Below are positions 18,601 through 28,065 of a stretch of 64,000 bases of DNA, piece by piece. The stretch lies in NCBI RefSeq assembly GCF_002217435.1, contig NZ_MUHF01000030.1, positions 46,691 to 110,690 on the forward strand. The letters are read 5' to 3'. Both the position numbers and the translations under genes were made by a program. The notes beneath the pieces were generated by a model. The model had not been told where the DNA came from and did no database searches. It saw only the letters and a list, made by a program, of their open reading frames with translations. Every line of letters starts with the position of its first letter. Position 1 is the first letter of the stretch. The stretch is from Flavobacterium reichenbachii. Its GTDB lineage: Bacteria > Bacteroidota > Bacteroidia > Flavobacteriales > Flavobacteriaceae.

Positions 18601-19433
18601 TGAATGATTTAATTCATAACTATAAAATTAAGCTGAACGACTTACAAGGATCTTTAAGAAGAGAAAAATTCACTATTACAGTTGGAGATGAATTACCATC
18701 TGGAATCTTGAAATTAGCGAAAATTTATATCGCTAAAAAACGTAAACTGAAAGTAGGGGATAAAATGGCTGGACGTCACGGTAACAAAGGTATTGTTGCA
18801 AGAATCGTTCGTCATGAAGATATGCCTTTCCTTGAAGACGGAACACCAGTAGATATCGTATTGAATCCACTTGGGGTACCTTCACGTATGAACATTGGTC
18901 AGATTTATGAAACTGTTCTTGGATGGGCTGGTATGAACTTGGGTAGAAAATTCGCTACTCCAATTTTTGACGGTGCTTCTTTAGATCAAATTAATGAATT
19001 AACTGATGAAGCTGGAGTACCACGTTTCGGACATACACACCTTTATGATGGTGGTACTGGAGAGCGTTTCCATCAAGCAGCGACTGTGGGTGTAATTTAC
19101 ATGCTTAAATTAGGACACATGGTTGATGATAAGATGCACGCACGTTCTATCGGACCATACTCATTAATTACGCAACAACCACTTGGAGGTAAAGCTCAAT
19201 TTGGAGGTCAGCGTTTTGGAGAGATGGAGGTTTGGGCACTTGAGGCTTATGGAGCATCAAGTACACTTCGTGAAATCTTAACAGTTAAGTCAGATGACGT
19301 TATTGGTAGAGCTAAAACTTACGAAGCTATCGTTAAGGGTGAGTCTATGCCAGAACCAGGATTACCTGAATCATTCAATGTATTAATGCATGAATTAAAA
19401 GGTCTTGGACTTGACATTCGTTTAGAAGAATAA
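15618..19433 (+). CDS. rpoB: DNA-directed RNA polymerase subunit beta
   Basis: The 1271-residue beta subunit begins MMITNQTERLNF; the second Met (15621) is an equally good start. The rifampicin-binding region is wild-type-like: QLSQFMDQTNPLAEITHKRR then LSALGPGGL, keeping the Asp, His and Ser equivalent to E. coli 516, 526 and 531. The catalytic-side motifs KVGDKMAGRHGNKG and PYSLITQQPLGGKAQFGGQR are intact. It forms the active site with rpoC, encoded 295 bp downstream; that spacer is unusually long and contains a hairpin and a repeat. Confidence 0.98.
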   Translation: MMITNQTERLNFASTKNIPDYPDFLDVQVKSFKDFFQLETKSDERGNEGLYNTFMENFPITDTRNNFVLEFLDYFVDPPRYTIQECIERGLTYSVPLKARLKLYCTDPEHEDFETIVQDVYLGTIPYMTPSGTFVINGAERVVVSQLHRSPGVFFGQSFHANGTKLYSARVIPFKGSWIEFSTDINSVMYAYIDRKKKLPVTTLFRAIGFERDKDILEIFDLAEEIKVSKTGIKKYIGRRLAARVLNTWHEDFVDEDTGEVVSIERNEIILDRDTIIDKDNVEEIIDSNVKSILLHKEDNNQADYAIIHNTLQKDPTNSEKEAVEHIYRQLRNAEPPDEETARGIIDKLFFSDQRYNLGEVGRYRMNKKLGLDIPMEKQVLTKEDIITIVKYLIELINSKAEIDDIDHLSNRRVRTVGEQLSQQFGVGLARMARTIRERMNVRDNEVFTPIDLINAKTLSSVINSFFGTNQLSQFMDQTNPLAEITHKRRLSALGPGGLSRERAGFEVRDVHYTHYGRLCPIETPEGPNIGLISSLGVYAKVNGMGFIETPYRKVTNGVVDLESTPIYLSAEEEEGKMIAQANIEMDETGKITASNVIAREEGDFPVVEPSVVHYTDVAPNQIASISASLIPFLEHDDANRALMGSNMMRQAVPLIRPEAPIVGTGLERQVASDSRVLINAEGHGTVEYVDANIITIKYDRTEDERMVSFDADEKTYNLIKFRKTNQGTSINLKPIVRKGDRVIPGQVLSEGYATQNGELALGRNLKVAFMPWKGYNFEDAIVISEKVVRDDIFTSIHVDDYSLEVRDTKLGNEELTNDIPNVSEEATKDLDENGMIRIGAEVKPGDILIGKITPKGESDPTPEEKLLRAIFGDKAGDVKDASLKASPSLHGVVLDKKLFARAVKDKRKRTQDKDALGALEMEFETKFVELKDRLVEKLFLIVNGKTSQGVMNDLGEEVLPKGKKYTQKMLYAVEDFAHLSKGQWVADDATNKMVNDLIHNYKIKLNDLQGSLRREKFTITVGDELPSGILKLAKIYIAKKRKLKVGDKMAGRHGNKGIVARIVRHEDMPFLEDGTPVDIVLNPLGVPSRMNIGQIYETVLGWAGMNLGRKFATPIFDGASLDQINELTDEAGVPRFGHTHLYDGGTGERFHQAATVGVIYMLKLGHMVDDKMHARSIGPYSLITQQPLGGKAQFGGQRFGEMEVWALEAYGASSTLREILTVKSDDVIGRAKTYEAIVKGESMPEPGLPESFNVLMHELKGLGLDIRLEE

Positions 19434-19449
19434 TAAGTATTAGGAAGTT

Positions 19450-19478
19450 ATCAGTCCCGATTTTTATCGGGGCTGATT
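19450..19478 (+). terminator. Strong hairpin just after rpoB
   Basis: A 12-bp stem ATCAGTCCCGAT / ATCGGGGCTGAT (one G-T pair, loop TTTT) starts 17 bp after the rpoB stop. There is no long T-run after it, so it may protect or process the mRNA rather than end it. Confidence 0.55.
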
Positions 19479-19607
19479 ACTCATTTATAAAAGTTTTTAG
19501 GATTTATACCCGTAACCCGTTCCGATTTTTTATTTAAACCTGAAAAGTTTTGTAATTAGCACTTCAATTTAGTTTGAAGTTTAGAGAAGTAATCCGAGGT
19601 AGTGTTT

Positions 19608-19682
19608 AAGTCCAAAGTTTGAAAGTCCAAAGTCCAAAGTCATTCGTGACTTTAAAAACTTTATGACATTTGACTTTAGACT
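19608..19682. repeat. AAAGTCC-type imperfect inverted repeat in the rpoB-rpoC spacer
   Basis: The left arm contains three copies of the motif AAAGTCC or AAAGTC, and the right arm is their imperfect reverse complement (GACTTTAAAAACTTTATGAC, then GACTTTAGACT). The 75-bp unit can fold into one long A/T-rich hairpin between two essential genes. Confidence 0.7.
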
Positions 19683-19728
19683 GAAATAAAATCAATTTTT
19701 AATTGCAGATAAATCAATAGTAAAAACT

Positions 19729-22700
19729 ATGATGAATAATAGAAACAATAATAAGGATAAAAATCCAGTTAAAAGGTTTAACAAAATCTCAATTGGATTA
19801 GCTTCACCAGAATCTATCTTGAAAGAATCAAGAGGAGAGGTGTTGAAACCAGAAACAATTAACTACAGAACTCACAAACCTGAGCGTGACGGACTTTTCT
19901 GCGAAAGAATCTTCGGACCTGTTAAGGATTTTGAGTGTGCTTGTGGAAAATATAAAAGAATTCGTTACAAAGGTATCATCTGTGACCGTTGTGGTGTTGA
20001 AGTTACTGAGAAAAAAGTACGTCGTGATAGAGTAGGACACATCAACCTTGTTGTGCCTATTGCTCATATTTGGTATTTCCGTTCTCTTCCTAACAAAATT
20101 GGTTATATCCTTGGTCTTCCATCTAAGAAATTAGATATGATCATTTACTATGAAAGATACGTAGTAATCCAGGCTGGTATTGCTAAAAATGCAGATGGAG
20201 AATCATTACAAAGATTAGATTTCTTAACTGAAGAAGAATATTTGAATATTTTAGATACTCTTCCGCAAGAAAATCAATATTTAGATGATATGGATCCTAA
20301 TAAATTTGTTGCCAAAATGGGGGCAGAATGTATTATGGATTTATTGGCTCGTATTGACTTAGATGCTTTATCTTATGAATTAAGACACAGTGCTAATAAC
20401 GAAACATCTAAACAACGTAAAACTGAAGCTTTAAAAAGATTACAAGTTGTTGAGTCTTTCCGTGAGTCTAACTTAAACCGTGAAAATCGTCCTGAGTGGA
20501 TGATTATGAAAGTGGTTCCTGTTATTCCACCAGAATTACGTCCGCTTGTGCCGCTTGATGGAGGTCGTTTTGCAACTTCAGATTTAAATGACTTATACCG
20601 TCGTGTAATCATCCGTAACAACCGTTTAAAAAGATTAATGGAGATTAAAGCTCCAGAAGTTATCTTAAGAAACGAAAAACGTATGTTACAGGAATCTGTA
20701 GATTCATTATTTGATAACACTCGTAAAGCTTCTGCTGTTAAAACAGAATCTAACAGACCATTAAAATCATTATCTGATTCCTTAAAAGGTAAGCAAGGAC
20801 GTTTCCGTCAAAACTTACTTGGAAAACGTGTGGATTATTCTGCTCGTTCGGTAATTGTTGTTGGTCCAGAATTAAAATTATTCGAATGTGGATTGCCAAA
20901 AGATATGGCATCTGAATTATACAAACCTTTCGTTATCCGTAAATTGATAGAAAGAGGTATTGTTAAAACAGTAAAATCTGCTAAGAAAATCATAGACAAA
21001 AAAGAGCCTGTAGTTTGGGATATCCTTGAAAATGTAATTAAAGGACACCCAGTATTGCTTAACCGTGCTCCGACGTTACACAGACTTGGTATTCAAGCTT
21101 TCCAGCCAAAATTAATTGAAGGAAAAGCGATCCAATTGCACCCATTAGTATGTACGGCTTTCAACGCCGATTTTGATGGGGATCAGATGGCAGTTCACTT
21201 GCCATTAGGACCAGAGGCTATTTTAGAGGCACAATTATTAATGTTGGCTTCTCATAATATCTTGAATCCTGCAAATGGTGCTCCAATTACTGTACCTTCT
21301 CAGGATATGGTCTTGGGTCTATATTATATGACCAAAGAACGTATCTCAACTCCAGAACATGTAATTTTAGGTCAAGACTTAACTTTCTATTCTGCTGAAG
21401 AAGTAAACATTGCATTAAACGAAGGAAGATTAGAATTGAATGCTCGTGTGAAAATTAGAGCAAAAGATTTTAATGACGCTGGAGAATTAGTGTTCAAAAT
21501 CATTCAAACAACTGCGGGACGTGTATTATTTAATGAAGTAGTACCTGAAGCAGCAGGATATATAAATGACGTATTGACTAAGAAAAACCTTAGAGATATT
21601 ATCGGACACATTTTAAGTGTGACTGATGTACCTACAACGGCAGCTTTCTTGGATAATATGAAAGATATGGGTTATAAATTCGCATTTAGAGGAGGATTAT
21701 CATTCTCTTTAGGTGATATTAGAATTCCAGAACAAAAAACTAAGTTAATTGCAGATGCGAGAGAACAAGTTGAAGGTATCTCAACTAACTATAACATGGG
21801 TCTTATTACAAATAACGAGCGTTACAACCAAGTTATTGACGTATGGACTTCAGCAAATGCGCAGTTAACAGAATTAGCAATGAAAAATATTAGAGAAGAC
21901 CAACAAGGTTTCAACTCTGTATATATGATGCTTGATTCAGGAGCGAGGGGTTCTAAGGAACAGATTCGTCAGTTAACTGGTATGCGTGGTTTGATGGCTA
22001 AGCCTAAAAAATCTACTGCTGGTGGTGGTGAGATTATTGAAAACCCGATTCTTTCTAACTTTAAGGAAGGTCTTTCGATTCTTGAGTACTTTATTTCTAC
22101 TCACGGTGCTCGTAAAGGACTTGCGGATACGGCTCTTAAAACTGCCGATGCTGGATACTTGACAAGAAGGCTTCATGACGTTTCTCAAGATGTTATTGTT
22201 AACATCGAAGATTGTGGAACTTTAAGAGGTGTTGAAGTTTCTGCTTTGAAGAAAAATGAGGAAATCGTTGAATCATTAGGGGAAAGAATTTTAGGACGTG
22301 TTGCATTGCAAGATGTTATAAATCCACTTACTAATGAAGTAATGGTTCAATCTGGCCAGCAAATTACTGAAGCAATTATGAGAACTATCGAAGCTTCTCC
22401 AATTGAAAAAGTAGAGGTTAGATCTCCATTAACTTGTGAAGCTTTAAAAGGTATTTGTGCTAAATGTTACGGTAGAAACTTAGCTACTGGTAAGATGACA
22501 CAAAGAGGTGAAGCTGTCGGAGTTATTGCAGCTCAGTCTATTGGTGAGCCAGGTACACAGTTAACACTTCGTACGTTCCACGTTGGAGGGGTTGCTGGAG
22601 GTATTTCTGAAGAGTCTAGTATTGTTACAAGATTCAACGGTAGACTTGAGATTGAAGATTTAAAAACTGTTAAAGGTGAAGACAGCGAAGGTAATGCGAC

Positions 22701-24039
22701 TGATATCGTAGTATCACGTTCAACTGAATTGAAATTAGTTGACGAAAAAACTGGAATCGTCTTAAATACACATAACATTCCTTACGGTTCTAGCATCTTT
22801 GTTAAAGATGGAGAAACTGTTGCTAAAGGAACTGTAATCTGTAAGTGGGATCCATATAATGGTGTAATTGTTTCTGAATTTACTGGTAAGATTGCTTACG
22901 AAGATTTAGAGCAAGGACAATCGTTCATGGTGGAGATCGATGAGCAGACTGGTTTCCAGGAAAAAGTAATTTCTGAAGCTAGAAACAAAAAATTAATTCC
23001 AACTTTATTAGTTTATGGTAAAGAAGGTGAATTGATTCGTTCGTATAACTTACCAGTAGGTGCCCACCTTATGGTTGAGAACGGTGAGAAAATTAAAGCA
23101 GGTAAAGTATTAGTAAAAATCCCTCGTCGTTCTTCTAAAGCAGGCGATATCACGGGAGGTTTACCAAGAATTACTGAGTTGCTTGAGGCTCGTAACCCTT
23201 CAAATCCAGCGGTTGTGTCTGAAATTGACGGTGTTGTTTCTTTTGGAAAAATCAAAAGAGGTAACCGTGAGATCGTTATCGAATCTAAATTTGGTGAAAT
23301 TAAAAAGTATTTAGTTAAACTTTCAAGCCAAATCTTAGTACAAGAAAATGACTTCGTAAGAGCGGGAGTTCCATTATCTGATGGTGCAATTACACCAGAT
23401 GATATCTTAAGAATTCAAGGTCCAGCTGCTGTTCAACAGTATTTGGTAAATGAAATTCAAGAGGTATACCGTTTACAAGGGGTAAAAATTAATGACAAGC
23501 ACTTTGAGGTAGTTATTCGTCAAATGATGCGTAAAGTAAGAGTTCAAGATCCGGGAGATACATTATTCTTAGAAGATCAATTGATTCATACTAAAGACTT
23601 TATCGTTCAAAATGATAAGTTGTATGGTATGAAAGTAGTTGAAGATGCTGGAGATTCTGCTGTATTGAAACCAGGTCAGATTATTACACCTCGTGATTTA
23701 CGTGATGAAAATTCATTATTAAAACGAAATGATAAAAATCTTGTTGTAGCAAGAGACGTAATTACTGCAACTGCAACGCCAGTTTTACAAGGTATTACGA
23801 GAGCTTCGTTACAAACTAAATCATTCATTTCTGCTGCTTCTTTCCAAGAAACAACAAAAGTACTTAACGAAGCTGCTGTAGCTGGTAAAGTAGATGATTT
23901 AGAAGGATTAAAAGAAAATGTAATTGTTGGACACAGAATTCCTGCAGGAACTGGTATGAGAGAATACGATAATACTATCGTAGGATCTAAAGACGATTAC
24001 AATGAAATGATGGCTAATAAAGAAGAATATATTTATTAA
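19729..24039 (+). CDS. rpoC: DNA-directed RNA polymerase subunit beta'
   Basis: The 1436-residue beta' subunit starts MMNNRNNNKDKN (second Met at 19732 is an alternative). It shows the N-terminal zinc site (CACGKYKRIRYKGIICDRCG), the magnesium-binding catalytic loop NADFDGDQMAVH and the second cysteine cluster (CEALKGICAKCYG). The trigger-loop region (SIGEPGTQLTLRTFHVGG) is intact. Length fits Bacteroidota. It is followed after 9 bp by the DUF3467 gene and shares its terminator. Confidence 0.98.
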   Translation: MMNNRNNNKDKNPVKRFNKISIGLASPESILKESRGEVLKPETINYRTHKPERDGLFCERIFGPVKDFECACGKYKRIRYKGIICDRCGVEVTEKKVRRDRVGHINLVVPIAHIWYFRSLPNKIGYILGLPSKKLDMIIYYERYVVIQAGIAKNADGESLQRLDFLTEEEYLNILDTLPQENQYLDDMDPNKFVAKMGAECIMDLLARIDLDALSYELRHSANNETSKQRKTEALKRLQVVESFRESNLNRENRPEWMIMKVVPVIPPELRPLVPLDGGRFATSDLNDLYRRVIIRNNRLKRLMEIKAPEVILRNEKRMLQESVDSLFDNTRKASAVKTESNRPLKSLSDSLKGKQGRFRQNLLGKRVDYSARSVIVVGPELKLFECGLPKDMASELYKPFVIRKLIERGIVKTVKSAKKIIDKKEPVVWDILENVIKGHPVLLNRAPTLHRLGIQAFQPKLIEGKAIQLHPLVCTAFNADFDGDQMAVHLPLGPEAILEAQLLMLASHNILNPANGAPITVPSQDMVLGLYYMTKERISTPEHVILGQDLTFYSAEEVNIALNEGRLELNARVKIRAKDFNDAGELVFKIIQTTAGRVLFNEVVPEAAGYINDVLTKKNLRDIIGHILSVTDVPTTAAFLDNMKDMGYKFAFRGGLSFSLGDIRIPEQKTKLIADAREQVEGISTNYNMGLITNNERYNQVIDVWTSANAQLTELAMKNIREDQQGFNSVYMMLDSGARGSKEQIRQLTGMRGLMAKPKKSTAGGGEIIENPILSNFKEGLSILEYFISTHGARKGLADTALKTADAGYLTRRLHDVSQDVIVNIEDCGTLRGVEVSALKKNEEIVESLGERILGRVALQDVINPLTNEVMVQSGQQITEAIMRTIEASPIEKVEVRSPLTCEALKGICAKCYGRNLATGKMTQRGEAVGVIAAQSIGEPGTQLTLRTFHVGGVAGGISEESSIVTRFNGRLEIEDLKTVKGEDSEGNATDIVVSRSTELKLVDEKTGIVLNTHNIPYGSSIFVKDGETVAKGTVICKWDPYNGVIVSEFTGKIAYEDLEQGQSFMVEIDEQTGFQEKVISEARNKKLIPTLLVYGKEGELIRSYNLPVGAHLMVENGEKIKAGKVLVKIPRRSSKAGDITGGLPRITELLEARNPSNPAVVSEIDGVVSFGKIKRGNREIVIESKFGEIKKYLVKLSSQILVQENDFVRAGVPLSDGAITPDDILRIQGPAAVQQYLVNEIQEVYRLQGVKINDKHFEVVIRQMMRKVRVQDPGDTLFLEDQLIHTKDFIVQNDKLYGMKVVEDAGDSAVLKPGQIITPRDLRDENSLLKRNDKNLVVARDVITATATPVLQGITRASLQTKSFISAASFQETTKVLNEAAVAGKVDDLEGLKENVIVGHRIPAGTGMREYDNTIVGSKDDYNEMMANKEEYIY

Positions 24040-24048
24040 TTAGGAACT

Positions 24049-24360
24049 ATGAGTAATCCGAAACAACAACAAGAGCAAATTAATATTGAGTTAGACGAAA
24101 CTATTGCAGAAGGAATTTATTCTAATCTTGCGATTATCAATCACTCATCATCAGAATTTGTTTTAGATTTTGTAAGCATTATGCCAGGTATTCCTAAAGC
24201 CAAGGTAAAGTCAAGAATTGTTTTGACACCACAACATGCTAAAAGATTATTGCGTGCAATTGGAGAAAATATTCATCGATTTGAAGCCGCTCATGGCGAA
24301 ATCAAAGAGACCGAACAAGCACCAATACCGCTTAATTTTGGTCCGGCAGGACAAGCATAA
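24049..24360 (+). CDS. DUF3467 family protein
   Basis: The 103-residue protein (INIELDETIAEGIYSNLAII, then FVLDFVSIMPG, then RIVLTPQHAKRLLRAIGENI) belongs to DUF3467, which is typically encoded right after rpoC in Bacteroidota. It starts 9 bp after rpoC and ends just before a strong terminator, so it is the last gene of the rpo transcript. Its function is unknown; constant linkage hints at a transcription- or ribosome-related role, which is inference. Confidence 0.9.
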   Translation: MSNPKQQQEQINIELDETIAEGIYSNLAIINHSSSEFVLDFVSIMPGIPKAKVKSRIVLTPQHAKRLLRAIGENIHRFEAAHGEIKETEQAPIPLNFGPAGQA

Positions 24361-24366
24361 ATTATT

Positions 24367-24395
24367 AAAGCCCCTTTTTAAGGGGCTTTTTTTTT
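24367..24395 (+). terminator. Rho-independent terminator of the rpoBC-DUF3467 transcript
   Basis: AAAGCCCCTT / AAGGGGCTTT is followed by a run of nine T. Confidence 0.95.
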
Positions 24396-24552
24396 GAAAT
24401 ATAAAACATGTAGTTCGTCCGATTTTATTTCACTTCGTCGAGTATTTTTCCTTGATGAATTCTATTGTTTTAAATTAGCAACGCAATTATGAAAAGAATA
24501 AAATTTTAGAATATTAATGACTTGATAAAGGTTGATTAATTCAAATTAAAAA

Positions 24553-24587
24553 CAAAAAAGCGCTAATGAAAATTAGCGCTTTTTTTA
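24553..24587 (-). terminator. Terminator of prfC
   Basis: The stem AAAAAAGCGCTAAT / ATTAGCGCTTTTTT lies 21 bp after the prfC stop on the minus strand and is followed there by T-rich sequence. Confidence 0.88.
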
Positions 24588-24607
24588 TGAAATTGTGTAA
24601 ATAAAAA

Positions 24608-26200
24608 TTAATCAAATTCTGATGTGAAAAATAATTTTACACTTTGATATTTACTTTGTGTCATTTGAATAGTGAAATCCGAATCGGCCAAAAATACTAA
24701 TTGTCCATATTTGTCGTGCGCGAGAAATTTTTGTTTGATACGCTTAAATTCCTTAAATTCTTCATTTTTTGCGTCATCCGGTTTTACCCAGCATGCTTTG
24801 TGTACAGGGAAATTCTCATAAGTACATTTTGCACCGTATTCATGCTCTAAACGATATTGAATTACCTCATATTGAAGCGCACCAACCGTTCCGATAACTT
24901 TACGATTGTTCATTTCTAAAGTAAATAACTGAGCAACACCTTCATCCATTAACTGATCTACTCCTTTTTCTAATTGCTTAGCTTTCATCGGATCGGCGTT
25001 GTTGATGTATCTAAAATGTTCTGGAGAGAAACTTGGAATTCCTTTAAAACTCATAATTTCTCCTTCAGTTAGGGTATCTCCAATTTTAAAGTTTCCAGTA
25101 TCATGTAATCCCACAATATCTCCAGGATACGAAATGTCAACGATTTCTTTTTTCTCTGCAAAAAAGGCATTAGGACTCGAGAATTTTAAATTTTTCTTTT
25201 GACGAACGTGATAATAAGGTTTATTTCTTTCAAAAGTTCCAGAAACAATTTTGATAAATGCTAGACGATCGCGGTGTTTAGGATCCATATTAGCATGGAT
25301 TTTAAATACAAATCCAGACATTTTGTCTTCAGCTGGATCAACTAAACGAGTTTCAGAATCCTTAGGTCTAGGAGATGGTGCAATTGCAACGAAGCAGTCT
25401 AATAATTCTCTAACTCCAAAATTATTCAAGGCAGAACCAAAAAATACAGGCTGAATTTTTCCGTCTAAATAATCCTGACGTTCAAATTTTGGATAAACTT
25501 CATCGATTAACTCTAATTCTTCACGAAGTTTTTCCGCTGCTTTTTGACCCACAATTTTATCTAATTCAGGATTGTTTTGTACATCAGAAAAAGCAATAGT
25601 TTCTTCGATATTTTTACGGCTGTCTCCACTAAAAAGATTAATGTTTTCTTCCCATAAATTGTAAATTCCCTGAAAATCATAACCCATTCCAATAGGGAAA
25701 CTTAAAGGCGTAACTTTTAGACCTAGTTTTTGTTCTACTTCATCCATAAGGTCAAAAGCATCTTTTCCTTCACGGTCTAATTTGTTGATGAAAACAATCA
25801 TCGGAATATTGCGCATTCTACAAACTGCAACTAATTTTTCAGTTTGTTCCTCAACCCCTTTTGCAACGTCAATAACAACGATTACACTATCAACAGCCGT
25901 TAGAGTCCTAAAGGTGTCTTCAGCAAAATCCTTGTGACCAGGAGTATCCAGGATGTTGATTTTTTTATCTCTATAATTAAAAGCAAGCACAGATGTTGAA
26001 ACCGAAATCCCTCTTTGGCGTTCGATTTCCATAAAGTCACTCGTGGCTCCTTTTTTAATTTTATTGTTTTTTACAGCTCCAGCTTCCTGAATTGCACCTC
26101 CAAACAACAATAATTTTTCTGTTAAAGTTGTTTTACCGGCATCGGGATGCGATATAATTCCGAATGTTCTTCTGCGTTGTATTTCTTTTAAAAAGCTCAT
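24608..26200 (-). CDS. prfC: Peptide chain release factor 3
   Basis: The 530-residue GTPase is RF3, which removes RF1/RF2 from the ribosome after peptide release. It has G1 HPDAGKTTLTEK, G3 DTPGHKDFAEDTFR, G4 NKLDREGKD and RF3-type domains II and III (for example GTVGALQYEVIQYRLEHEYG). Length and order match bacterial RF3 rather than EF-G, which is longer. It is a single-gene unit with its own terminator; a -7-like octamer (TACTTTTG on the minus strand) lies at 26220-26227. Confidence 0.96.
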   Translation of the reverse strand: MSFLKEIQRRRTFGIISHPDAGKTTLTEKLLLFGGAIQEAGAVKNNKIKKGATSDFMEIERQRGISVSTSVLAFNYRDKKINILDTPGHKDFAEDTFRTLTAVDSVIVVIDVAKGVEEQTEKLVAVCRMRNIPMIVFINKLDREGKDAFDLMDEVEQKLGLKVTPLSFPIGMGYDFQGIYNLWEENINLFSGDSRKNIEETIAFSDVQNNPELDKIVGQKAAEKLREELELIDEVYPKFERQDYLDGKIQPVFFGSALNNFGVRELLDCFVAIAPSPRPKDSETRLVDPAEDKMSGFVFKIHANMDPKHRDRLAFIKIVSGTFERNKPYYHVRQKKNLKFSSPNAFFAEKKEIVDISYPGDIVGLHDTGNFKIGDTLTEGEIMSFKGIPSFSPEHFRYINNADPMKAKQLEKGVDQLMDEGVAQLFTLEMNNRKVIGTVGALQYEVIQYRLEHEYGAKCTYENFPVHKACWVKPDDAKNEEFKEFKRIKQKFLAHDKYGQLVFLADSDFTIQMTQSKYQSVKLFFTSEFD

Positions 26201-26554
26201 ATTTTGTATAAATAGGATGCAAAAGTACTATTATTTACTGCCAATTAAAAATAAATACTATTCTGTTTTTAATCTTGATGCTTTGATTTTAAGCCTGAAT
26301 CAGCAATAAAAAGCGCTAGAGTTGTTGGTTTTTAAAGATTCGATTTACTGTGGCATATAATTTTTTGTTAATAGTATAGCTGATAGTTGTATTATGTAAT
26401 TGAATTGTTATTTTTGTTCGTGATAAGTTAAAATCAGCTAGAACTTAATTATTTAGTATTTTTAGATCCTTTTCTGAAATTATAGATTTAATGAGTTTTG
26501 GTTTAAAGGAAATTCTAAAGCAAGATCTTTACATTCAAAATTAAATTTAAAATA
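26201..26554. other. Divergent intergenic region prfC / surA-like gene
   Basis: These 354 bp contain no plausible gene. They hold a -7-like box for prfC (26220-26227, minus) and a full candidate promoter for the foldase gene (26387-26416, plus). The remainder is A/T-rich with no repeat or RNA that I can recognise. Confidence 0.6.
26387..26416 (+). promoter_or_regulatory. Candidate promoter of the SurA-like gene
   Basis: TTG (26387-26389), a 19-bp spacer and TATTTTTG (26409-26416) match the consensus. It implies a leader of about 130 nt before the ATG at 26555. Confidence 0.5.
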
Positions 26555-27988
26555 ATGTTATTAAAAAAATTACAGCTAAAAACAATTGATTGCAAGCTAG
26601 TGTTAACAATATGTTTTTTACTTTTTTTCAACTCAATTATTTCGGCTCAGGAAGTTATTAAAGATGCTGTAGCAGAAAAGCCGGCTGAGGCTCCGAAAAC
26701 TGGAGGCAGACAGAAAATAGATGGTATTATTGCCACTGTAGGAGATTATATTGTTTTGGATTCTGATATTGACAAAGGATATTTGGAGATTGCAAGTCAA
26801 GGTGGTTCTGTAAAAGATATTACAAGATGTCAGATGCTTGGAAAACTTTTGGAAGATAAATTATATGCGCATCAGGCGATTCAGGATAGTATCATTGTGA
26901 GTGATGCTGAAGTAAGAACTATGATGGACGACCGTTTGAATTATATGATTCAACAAGTTGGGGATATTAATAAAGTTGTAGAATACTATAAAAAAAGTTC
27001 TGTAGAAGAATTTAAAACTTATTTTTCTGACATCTTAAAAGAGCAAAAATTAGCCTCAGAAATGAGAGATAAAATTGTTAAAGATGTGGAGATTACTCCA
27101 GAAGAAGTTCGAAATTTCTTTAAGAAAATTCCAAAAGAAGAATTACCGACTTTTGGAGCAGAAATGGAAGTTGCACAAATCGTGGTAGAACCAAAAGTTT
27201 CTGAAGAAGATAAACAAAAAGTAAAAGACAGATTAAACGCTATTAGAAAAGATGTTTTAGAAGGTTCTAGTTTTGCGACAAAAGCAGTTTTGTACTCACA
27301 GGATCCTGGATCTGCGCCTAATGGAGGTTATTATAAAATGACAAGAAAAACTCCATTTGTTAAGGAATTTAAAGATGTAGCTTTTAGTTTGCAGGAAGGT
27401 GAAATTTCGGCTCCTTTTGAAACAAATTTTGGATATCATATTATTATGGTTGATAAAATAAAAGGACAAGAAGTAGAATTACGTCATATTTTAATTTCGC
27501 CAACAGTTTCTGAAGATGCTTTAAAGGCTGCAAAAGAAAGAATCACCAATGTTAGAAATAAGATTGTAAATAAAGAATTAACTTTTGCAGATGCAGCAAG
27601 AACAGAATCTGATGAGAAAGAAACCAGAACAAACGGAGGAACTTTAGTAAATCCTAATACACAGGATACACGTTTTGAATTGACAAAAATGGATCCGACT
27701 TTATACAGCCAGGTTTCTAATTTGAAAGACAATGAAATTTCACAGCCGCTTTTAAACACAGATGAAAAAGGTAAAAAAACGTATAAATTAATTACAGTTA
27801 CCAATAGAATTGAAGCACATACGGCTGACTATGCTAAAGATTATACTAAAATTAAAGAATTAGCATTAAAAGAAAAACAAATCGACGCAATTGCTAAATG
27901 GTTTGATACAAAAATTAAAGATACTTATATCAAAATTATCGGAGAATACAGAGAATGTAGTTTTGCTAATAATTGGTTGAAAAAATAA
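26555..27988 (+). CDS. SurA-like periplasmic peptidyl-prolyl isomerase
   Basis: The 477-residue protein has an N-terminal signal peptide (hydrophobic residues 16-31, cleavage near SAQ), a SurA N-terminal chaperone region (DGIIATVGDYIVLDSDI at about residue 55) and two parvulin-type rotamase domains. The second is marked by VELRHILISP and the first by MEVAQIVVEP with a later GGYYKMTRKTPF and the GYHIIMVDKI end. It should fold outer-membrane proteins in the periplasm. A terminator at 28005 separates it from the MoxR gene. Confidence 0.9.
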   Translation: MLLKKLQLKTIDCKLVLTICFLLFFNSIISAQEVIKDAVAEKPAEAPKTGGRQKIDGIIATVGDYIVLDSDIDKGYLEIASQGGSVKDITRCQMLGKLLEDKLYAHQAIQDSIIVSDAEVRTMMDDRLNYMIQQVGDINKVVEYYKKSSVEEFKTYFSDILKEQKLASEMRDKIVKDVEITPEEVRNFFKKIPKEELPTFGAEMEVAQIVVEPKVSEEDKQKVKDRLNAIRKDVLEGSSFATKAVLYSQDPGSAPNGGYYKMTRKTPFVKEFKDVAFSLQEGEISAPFETNFGYHIIMVDKIKGQEVELRHILISPTVSEDALKAAKERITNVRNKIVNKELTFADAARTESDEKETRTNGGTLVNPNTQDTRFELTKMDPTLYSQVSNLKDNEISQPLLNTDEKGKKTYKLITVTNRIEAHTADYAKDYTKIKELALKEKQIDAIAKWFDTKIKDTYIKIIGEYRECSFANNWLKK

Positions 27989-28004
27989 TTTTTATTAAAT
28001 AAAG

Positions 28005-28046
28005 AAAAGAGTTAGTTTTATGATTTCATACAACTAACTCTTTTTA
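28005..28046 (+). terminator. Terminator after the SurA-like gene
   Basis: AAAAGAGTTAGTT (28005-28017) pairs with AACTAACTCTTTT (28032-28044) and a T-run follows. It lies only 20 bp before the MoxR start codon, so it could also act as an attenuator. Confidence 0.8.
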
Positions 28047-28065
28047 ATTTAAAATATATTCATAA

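Noticed and set aside
19608..19682. CRISPR-like short repeats (AAAGTCC units)
   Set aside because: Units are only 7-9 bp, adjacent without unique spacers, and form an inverted repeat; no cas genes are present.
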